This document shows, piece by piece, positions 59,816-64,000 of a stretch of DNA of 64,000 nucleotides (position 1 is the first letter of the stretch; each line of letters starts with the position of its first letter). Origin of the DNA: Bacteroidales bacterium (GTDB lineage: Bacteria > Bacteroidota > Bacteroidia > Bacteroidales > UBA932); NCBI GenBank assembly GCA_017395045.1, contig JAFPWG010000012.1, forward strand, positions 163,710-227,709, written 5' to 3'. Made by a program: the position numbers and the translations under genes. The notes beneath the pieces are model-generated. The model saw only the letters and a program-made list of their open reading frames with translations. It was not told where the DNA came from and made no database searches.

Positions 59816-60936
59816 CCCTCGAAATGCCGGAGGAAGTCCAGGATCCGGACGAATTCCCGCTGCTTTTCGATTTCCTTTTCGGTCGATACAGCCTCGGAAA
59901 CGGCTGCCGCCGTGTCGATCCGCTGCGTCCGGCCTTCCACGTGGAAGGTCAGGGTCGCACCCGCGTCGGTGACATCCAGGGTGACGGGAGCGCCCATCAG
60001 GAGCGGCAGGTTCACGTCGCCGTGCCCCGCGGGAAAGCCGCAGAGGACGGGGATGTCATAATCCTCGAGATAGGAACAGACCATCTCCTCCACGCTGCCG
60101 AAGTCCAGGTTGGCCTTGCAACCGGTGAACTCTCCCAGGACGATGCCCCGGCAGCGGTCCAGGACACCATTGAGGATCAGTGTGTTGATCAGGCGGTCGA
60201 TGTGGCTCATGTCCTCCTCCACCTCCTCGATGAACAGGATGATGTCCTCGCCCAGGGTAGCATCGGCCTCCGTCCCCAGGATGGGCGTGAAGGTGCACAG
60301 ATTGCCTCCGACCAGCGTCCCCGTCCCGTGTCCCGGCCGGCTCTCCGGATGGGCGGGCGCGTGATACTCGGGAATGGTCCCCGTGAGGATGTCGCGCACA
60401 AGCGTGCTGGTGAGTCCCTTCCCCTTCGCCTTCGCAAGGAGGGAACTCATGGTACCGTGGATGCTGACCACGCCTGAACGGGTCTCCATTGCGTGGAGGG
60501 TCGTAATGTCGCTGAAGCCGATGAGCCATTTGGGATGGGCCGACAAAGTCTCCTCCGACAGCCGGTTCACCAGCCGGATGGTCCCGTACCCGCCCCGGTT
60601 GCACAGGATCGCCTTGATCTCCGGATCCTCCAGGGCCCACTCCAGGTCCGCCAGCCGCTCCTTGGTGGTCCCGGCATAATGTCCCCGGTAAACCTTCCCG
60701 ACATGGGCCCCGACCACCGGTTCGAAACCCCAGTCCCGGAGAATCCCCGCGGCCGCCTCCACATTCTCCATGGGCGTATGGTACGACGGCGAAATGAGGG
60801 CTACCTTGTCCCCCGGCTTCAGGAACGCCGGCTCCTTGCAGGACAGCGCCACACTGCCGTGCAGCCCCGCCGTATGCCTGGGCGAACAGGAAAGCAGGAT
60901 AATCCCCGCAACGAAAGTGATCAGGAACTTCTTCAT
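59803..60936 (-). CDS. LD-carboxypeptidase lipoprotein (peptidase family S66)
   Basis: The start is the ATG at 60936 (MKKFLITFVAGIILLSC, lipoprotein signal); a longer frame runs through the tRNA-Ser region and is rejected. The 377-aa protein has 'LKPGDKVALISPSYHTPMEN' (about 39-58) and 'CNRGGYGTIRLVNRL'. Nucleophile Ser is in 'WLIGFSDITTLHA' (about 142), the Glu in 'IILFIEEVEEDMSHIDR' and the His in 'CGFPAGHGDVNLPL'. Family members cleave the L-Lys/DAP-D-Ala bond of murein tetrapeptides, usually in the cytoplasm. The lipid anchor implies periplasmic action, as in several Bacteroidetes paralogues. Confidence 0.9.
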   Translation of the reverse strand: MKKFLITFVAGIILLSCSPRHTAGLHGSVALSCKEPAFLKPGDKVALISPSYHTPMENVEAAAGILRDWGFEPVVGAHVGKVYRGHYAGTTKERLADLEWALEDPEIKAILCNRGGYGTIRLVNRLSEETLSAHPKWLIGFSDITTLHAMETRSGVVSIHGTMSSLLAKAKGKGLTSTLVRDILTGTIPEYHAPAHPESRPGHGTGTLVGGNLCTFTPILGTEADATLGEDIILFIEEVEEDMSHIDRLINTLILNGVLDRCRGIVLGEFTGCKANLDFGSVEEMVCSYLEDYDIPVLCGFPAGHGDVNLPLLMGAPVTLDVTDAGATLTFHVEGRTQRIDTAAAVSEAVSTEKEIEKQREFVRILDFLRHFEGHLR

Positions 60937-60959
60937 AATCAGGACATCATTATCGGACG

Positions 60960-60967
60960 CAAAGGTA
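60960..60967 (-). promoter_or_regulatory. Promoter -7 box (TACCTTTG) for the LD-carboxypeptidase
   Basis: A perfect TAnnTTTG match on the minus strand lies 23 nt before the ATG at 60936. Confidence 0.55.
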
Positions 60968-61005
60968 CGAAAAAACCCCATTCCCTCGCTTTTTGCGCGC
61001 AAACA

Positions 61006-61035
61006 TTTGCAATTAGGAAAAAATTCGTAACTTTG
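61006..61035 (+). promoter_or_regulatory. Promoter of tRNA-Ser
   Basis: TTTG at 61006-61009 and TAACTTTG at 61028-61035 are 18 nt apart, 41 nt before the tRNA. Confidence 0.7.
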
Positions 61036-61076
61036 CAGTCCGCCCCTGTGGCGGAAGTTTCGCCAACAAGGCTCCC

Positions 61077-61164
61077 GGAGAGGTGGGTGAGTGGCTGAAA
61101 CCAGCAGTTTGCTAAACTGCCGTACGCTATCCGTGTACCACGAGTTCGAATCTCGTCCTCTCCG
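61077..61164 (+). tRNA. tRNA-Ser (GCU anticodon)
   Basis: The 88-nt gene has acceptor GGAGAGG paired with CCTCTCC, anticodon stem GCAGT/ACTGC with loop TTGCTAA (anticodon GCT, codons AGC/AGU), a long variable arm as required for class II serine tRNA, and T-loop TTCGAAT. Discriminator base is G; CCA is not encoded. Confidence 0.93.
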
Positions 61165-61167
61165 CTG

Positions 61168-61204
61168 AAATGCCTTGCAGAACGTTCTGCAAGGCATTTT
61201 TAGT
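61168..61204 (+). terminator. tRNA-Ser terminator
   Basis: A perfect palindrome (AAATGCCTTGCAGAAC and its complement, 61168-61199) is followed by a short T-rich end, 4 nt after the tRNA. Confidence 0.8.
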
Positions 61205-61247
61205 AAAAAGTATCCCAAAAAATATCCCAAAAACGCGAAATCTGCAA

Positions 61248-61279
61248 TAAAAAAAGTTGCTCGCAGCCGGGCAACTTTT
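61248..61279 (-). terminator. Intrinsic terminator after the repeat lipoprotein gene
   Basis: On the minus strand a 9-bp stem (AAAAGTTGC / GCAACTTTT, 61252-61260 with 61271-61279) is followed by a run of T. Confidence 0.8.
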
Positions 61280-61298
61280 CTAGCAGGCTCCGCGAAGA

Positions 61299-61715
61299 TT
61301 ACAGAGTTGAATCGGCATTGATGGGTACGATGCCTTCTTTTCCATCTGTTGACCACTGGACTTGCCAGGTGCGTCCATCCACTTCATCGAGCAGGATAAA
61401 AGTCCACATATTTTGAGTGGGATAGAGGTTGAAGCGGCCAGGAATGGCGTCTGTACCGCTGGCAAGCGGCTGGTAATTAATGGGGGCCTCAAGACGGTTC
61501 TTGTCTTCCATGCTGTACTGGACCATACTTACGAGGCCTTTACTGGTGTCAAGCTTCAGGAAAATCCACATATTGGTGGTCGGGAAAAGCTTATATCCGG
61601 GAACGAGAACTTCGGTTTGCTTTACCACCTTGGAAGAGGAAGAGGGGGTCTGAGCGCATGCTGCCAAGCCGAGCATGAAGCATAATAAAGTGATGATGAT
61701 ACGATTGGTTTTCAT
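61299..61715 (-). CDS. Small lipoprotein with an internal duplication, function unknown
   Basis: The 138-aa protein has a lipoprotein signal (MKTNRIIITLLCFMLGLAAC) and then two copies of a motif of about 40 aa: 'GYKLFPTTNMWIFLKLDTSK' with 'VSMVQYSMEDK' (about 40-80), and 'GRFNLYPTQNMWTFILLDEV' with 'WQVQWSTDGKEG' (about 93-132). The aromatic pattern suggests two small beta-meanders, possibly a ligand-binding surface. It is not recognised beyond that. It is followed by its own terminator and preceded 13 nt upstream by another unknown gene, so the two may be co-transcribed. Confidence 0.75.
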   Translation of the reverse strand: MKTNRIIITLLCFMLGLAACAQTPSSSSKVVKQTEVLVPGYKLFPTTNMWIFLKLDTSKGLVSMVQYSMEDKNRLEAPINYQPLASGTDAIPGRFNLYPTQNMWTFILLDEVDGRTWQVQWSTDGKEGIVPINADSTL

Positions 61716-61728
61716 GCTATAAGGTTAA

Positions 61729-62925
61729 TTAGTTTGCTAATTGAGGGTTGGTCTTTGCTTTGGACAGGAAGTCGTAGCCGCGGTCTTCCATCCATTCTTC
61801 GAAGTGCCAGGACATGGAATCTACGATTTCATTCTCATCCTTGTCATTAGTGAAGAGGTAGATGAAGAGGCAGTGCTGTTCCAATTCATCCAAAGCTCGA
61901 TATTCTTCGTGCATGAGGTTTTGGATCTCGGAATAGGCTTCCGGGAAGGAATCTTGCATGATTTCTTCGGCCTGAGTAAGATCAATAGAGAGTTGGTCAA
62001 AATACGAAAGGGCGGTAGCAGTCTGGTGGCGCTGGTTGAGCTTCTTCACGATATTATCGAAGACTTTGTCTTCCGTCCTGCATCCAATCTGTTCGCATTC
62101 TTCCATGCTTATCATCTGTGGCATAGGGTTCTGTTCAATAACGGATTCTTGTTTATGAGTATTGAGGCGGCGGAAGAATGCTTCCTTCATGACATCCTCA
62201 AATAGAGATTTGTAATAGTCACGGATATACCGTGTGCCTTCTTTTAAGATGGCTTTATTCTGGGTTTCAGTCATCATCCCGCCATTGACGAAGGTGTAGT
62301 AGAGGACGACTGAAATGAAGTCGCTGTCCTTCTGACCAACGGTAGTCTCATCCCCTTCATTCCAGTGGCGGATGAAGCAGGTGCCGTCGGGTACCTGGAA
62401 CGCGTATTTCGCCAGCTCGCCGTATTCTTTATAGTTGCGTTGAATGTCTTCGTTGAGTTCGAGCGGGATGGTGGCGATGTTTCGGGAGAAATACCGACAG
62501 AGAAGTTCGTTGAATGATATATTTACGTTTTTCCAAATACGTTCCCGGTAGCGACTGAAGAAGTGGCCGGAAAAGTAACCGATGTATCGGGTTGCGATAG
62601 CATCCATGCTGCCGTGTTTGCGATACATCCAGCAGCCCCATTGAATGACGATGCGCTGACGGTCCTCTTCCATGAATGCGAGGAAGTTCATGTCTGGATT
62701 GTCGGCGTGTGCCGGAGTCGGGGCATAGAAGCAAATCAGGTATCGGTTATGACTTTGCTGATGGGTGTATTCAGACCACTTCCAAGCGGGGAATCTCCTT
62801 TCCTTCTTGAATTGTTTGGCCATCTTCGGAATCAGTGATTTCGCTCTGATTTGCAGCTTGGGGCGGTCGGCAAACAGAGCGTCACAGATTTCAAGGTTGG
62901 ACATTGAAGGAACGATCATAATCAC
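61729..62925 (-). CDS. Hypothetical protein of about 398 aa
   Basis: The frame codes 398 aa; the ATG at 62925 is used, but 62904 (MSNLEICDALF) is equally plausible. No signal peptide or membrane helix is evident. A notable local pattern is 'FSGHFFSRYRERIWKN' (about 118-133), with His, Arg, Tyr, Arg and Glu spaced as in several uncharacterised Bacteroidetes proteins. A charged helical C-terminal half contains 'IVKKLNQRHQTATALSYFDQ' and ends 'WMEDRGYDFLSKAKTN'. Composition is more AT-rich than the rest of the window. Function is unknown. Confidence 0.7.
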   Translation of the reverse strand: MIMIVPSMSNLEICDALFADRPKLQIRAKSLIPKMAKQFKKERRFPAWKWSEYTHQQSHNRYLICFYAPTPAHADNPDMNFLAFMEEDRQRIVIQWGCWMYRKHGSMDAIATRYIGYFSGHFFSRYRERIWKNVNISFNELLCRYFSRNIATIPLELNEDIQRNYKEYGELAKYAFQVPDGTCFIRHWNEGDETTVGQKDSDFISVVLYYTFVNGGMMTETQNKAILKEGTRYIRDYYKSLFEDVMKEAFFRRLNTHKQESVIEQNPMPQMISMEECEQIGCRTEDKVFDNIVKKLNQRHQTATALSYFDQLSIDLTQAEEIMQDSFPEAYSEIQNLMHEEYRALDELEQHCLFIYLFTNDKDENEIVDSMSWHFEEWMEDRGYDFLSKAKTNPQLAN

Positions 62926-62937
62926 AAAGTTAGCAAA

Positions 62938-63261
62938 TTATGACTCAAGAAAGCCATCGGGCCAATCGAAGTCGCACGGGACGCACTCCCAGTCAACGGT
63001 TTCCTTCGTGAAAGGAGTCTCATCAGGGGCGATGATCTCCTTGTTCACGTAGGCGACAATTGCGTCCATGTGGGCTTCCATCAGGCGCTCGAACATTGCC
63101 GGACAATCGAACTCAAATGCCCAGTAAGGGAAATACCCGTTCTCTTTCAGGTACTTCTTGACGAAGGCCACCTCTTCGTCGGAGAGTTGCGCCTGGAAGG
63201 TTGTCTCGTGCCAATCGGCCGAGTCGAAACGGAAGCGGAGCGTGAAGGTATAAGCCTGCAT
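62938..63261 (-). CDS. Hypothetical protein of 107 aa
   Basis: The ATG at 63261 (MQAYTFTLRFRFDSADWHET) is preferred; the longer frame overlaps the upstream gene and has a Ser/Pro/Thr-rich antisense-like start. The protein is acidic, with no signal peptide, alternating strand-like 'YTFTLRFRF' and helix-like 'DEEVAFVKKYLKENG', and a Trp-rich end 'WECVPCDFDWPDG'. It lies between two other minus-strand genes of the AT-rich segment with short gaps (12 nt and 10 nt). Not recognised. Confidence 0.6.
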   Translation of the reverse strand: MQAYTFTLRFRFDSADWHETTFQAQLSDEEVAFVKKYLKENGYFPYWAFEFDCPAMFERLMEAHMDAIVAYVNKEIIAPDETPFTKETVDWECVPCDFDWPDGFLES

Positions 63262-63271
63262 AGACGTGGGA

Positions 63272-63859
63272 TTAGAAGCGGAAACCGAGGTGGATGGCGA
63301 ACTTGCCGGCAAGGGCGTGGCGCATTTCGTGGCCAGCGCTGCCGAGGGTGGTGTCGAATGCCTCGTAGTCATAGCCGATGCCGTTGTAGGCAAGCATCAG
63401 GTAAATAGCCTGCTTGGGACTGATTGCGAAATCACAGCCGAAGCCTGGCTCAAAGTAGAAGCCATTGGCCATCTTGATCTCGTTAGAACTGAGACCGATA
63501 TTCGCACCGAGATCCACTGCGAAGAAGGGTGACACCTTGGTGTTGGTTAGGTTGGCCTTCAGGCGGCCAAAGACCTTGATATTGTTGCGAACATCATTGC
63601 TGGTGCCGTGATAGGAGTTACCCGCACCGCTGTGGTACTCGTAGCTGGTGTAGTAGAGACCGTCGAGGTACTCGTAGCCAGCACCAGCTCCGATGAAGAA
63701 GTAGTCGTTGAAGCGGTAGCCGCCAACGAAATTCACACCGAAGGTGAACTTCTGGTACTTGTCAAGGCCGATGCCGCCGGTGGCTTCAACGGTTTTCTCG
63801 AAGCCCTTGGTCTGTCCAAATGCAACGACTGCGGAAAGGATGAGAATGCAAGAAAGAAT
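63272..63859 (-). CDS. Small outer membrane beta-barrel protein (start uncertain)
   Basis: The mature part shows alternating strands and glycines typical of an eight-stranded barrel: 'FTFGVNFVGGYRFNDYFFIG', 'GAGAGYEYLDGLYY', 'KVSPFFAVDLGANIGLSS', 'AIYLMLAYNGIGYDYE' and final 'FAIHLGFRF'. The frame is open from 63871 and encodes a signal-peptide-like 'LSCILILSAVVAFGQTKGF', but there is no ATG, GTG or TTG ahead of it. The first usable GTG (63736) would drop the signal. A rare ATT start at 63859 behind GGAGG, or a mutation near the 5' end, could explain this. It may be decaying. Confidence 0.6.
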   Translation of the reverse strand: MLSCILILSAVVAFGQTKGFEKTVEATGGIGLDKYQKFTFGVNFVGGYRFNDYFFIGAGAGYEYLDGLYYTSYEYHSGAGNSYHGTSNDVRNNIKVFGRLKANLTNTKVSPFFAVDLGANIGLSSNEIKMANGFYFEPGFGCDFAISPKQAIYLMLAYNGIGYDYEAFDTTLGSAGHEMRHALAGKFAIHLGFRF

Positions 63860-63897
63860 GTAAGCCTCCGATTAAAGACGACTTGATTATTTGATTT

Positions 63898-63955
63898 CAA
63901 GTTGGAGGCAACTTGGCCAAGTTGGCCCAAGTTGGTCCAAGTTGGTTCTAGTTGG
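63898..63955. repeat. 10-bp tandem repeats (nCCAAGTTGG)
   Basis: Four consecutive 10-nt units (63916-63925, 63926-63935, 63936-63945, and a diverged 63946-63955) plus a further copy at 63898-63905 and an inverted partial copy at 63908-63918. They lie just before the small barrel gene. Confidence 0.7.
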
Positions 63956-64000
63956 TTTTCTTGGCCCACTTGTCAGGAAGGAGTTCCCGGAGGGCTTCAC
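63948..64000 (-). CDS. Possible C-terminal end of another gene (partial)
   Basis: One minus-strand frame reads ...EALRELLPDKWAKKTN then TAG (63950-63948), which looks like a natural helical C-terminus. Only about 16 codons are in the window, so the product cannot be named. The stop codon lies inside the 10-bp repeats. Confidence 0.3.
   Translation of the reverse strand, partial: EALRELLPDKWAKKTN

Noticed and set aside
60937-61356. Long N-terminal extension of the LD-carboxypeptidase
   Set aside because: It would run through tRNA-Ser and its terminator, whereas the ATG at 60936 gives a perfect lipoprotein signal.

Overview
The window reads as chromosomal DNA of a fairly GC-rich member of the Bacteroidales (Bacteroidota). 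The evidence is two SusC/SusD-type glycan uptake pairs, many lipoproteins with short Cys-ending signals, BACON-domain surface proteins, a XylR-type AraC regulator, a type III glutamine synthetase, and repeated promoter boxes of the Bacteroides form TAnnTTTG (with TTTG about 20 nt upstream at several of them). Genus cannot be set from sequence alone; a gut Rikenellaceae-like or related uncultured lineage would fit.

Layout. 1-4838: uronic-acid/glycosaminoglycan-type enzymes on the minus strand (start of a GH2 enzyme cut by the window edge, heparinase II/III-like lyase, GH88 unsaturated glucuronyl hydrolase), interrupted by a plus-strand nitroreductase lipoprotein and an acetyltransferase. 4876-8410: the str-type ribosomal operon rpsL-rpsG-fusA-rpsJ, closed by a perfect 15-bp hairpin directly after rpsJ. 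8429-10606: glnN. 10750-13462: tRNA-Ile2(CAU), HD-domain lipoprotein and GH2 lipoprotein, apparently one transcription unit. 13492-20571: DUF554 membrane protein, dnaE, a ThiL/AIR-synthase-like protein and two tandem TonB paralogues. 20749-22668: a broken LuxR-type regulator and a membrane-anchored HTH regulator.

22690-53704 is the core of the window: a chitin/amino-sugar polysaccharide utilisation locus. A minus-strand arm (GH20 hexosaminidase, XylR-type regulator, histidine acid phosphatase, joined by 4-nt start/stop overlaps) diverges from a roughly 26-kb plus-strand run: ROK kinase, GH2 (exo-glucosaminidase-like), alkaline phosphatase, GH18 lipoprotein with an 18-fold Gly-Thr linker, SusC/SusD, a second SusC/SusD pair whose SusC carries an OmpA-like peptidoglycan-binding domain, two BACON lipoproteins, two proteins with a repeated FISUMP-type module, and a GH18 fused to a beta-propeller-like domain. 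Inferred logic: surface GH18 enzymes and binding proteins capture chitin-like chains, the SusC/D complexes import oligomers, periplasmic GH20/GH2 release monomers and the ROK kinase phosphorylates them. Later GlcNAc-6-P steps are not in the window.

53755-54132 is a non-coding inverted-repeat element. It is followed by a GH31 glycosidase, a convergent KDG kinase (whose substrate is the end product of the uronate route begun by the lyase and GH88), a truncated porin-like gene, an AGCS sodium/amino-acid symporter and a periplasmic LD-carboxypeptidase lipoprotein. At 61077-61164 is tRNA-Ser(GCU). Everything after it (61.3-64 kb) is visibly more AT-rich and consists of small genes of unknown function, which suggests an accessory island beside a tRNA. 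The strongest novelty candidate is the SusC-OmpA fusion at 38346-41591.
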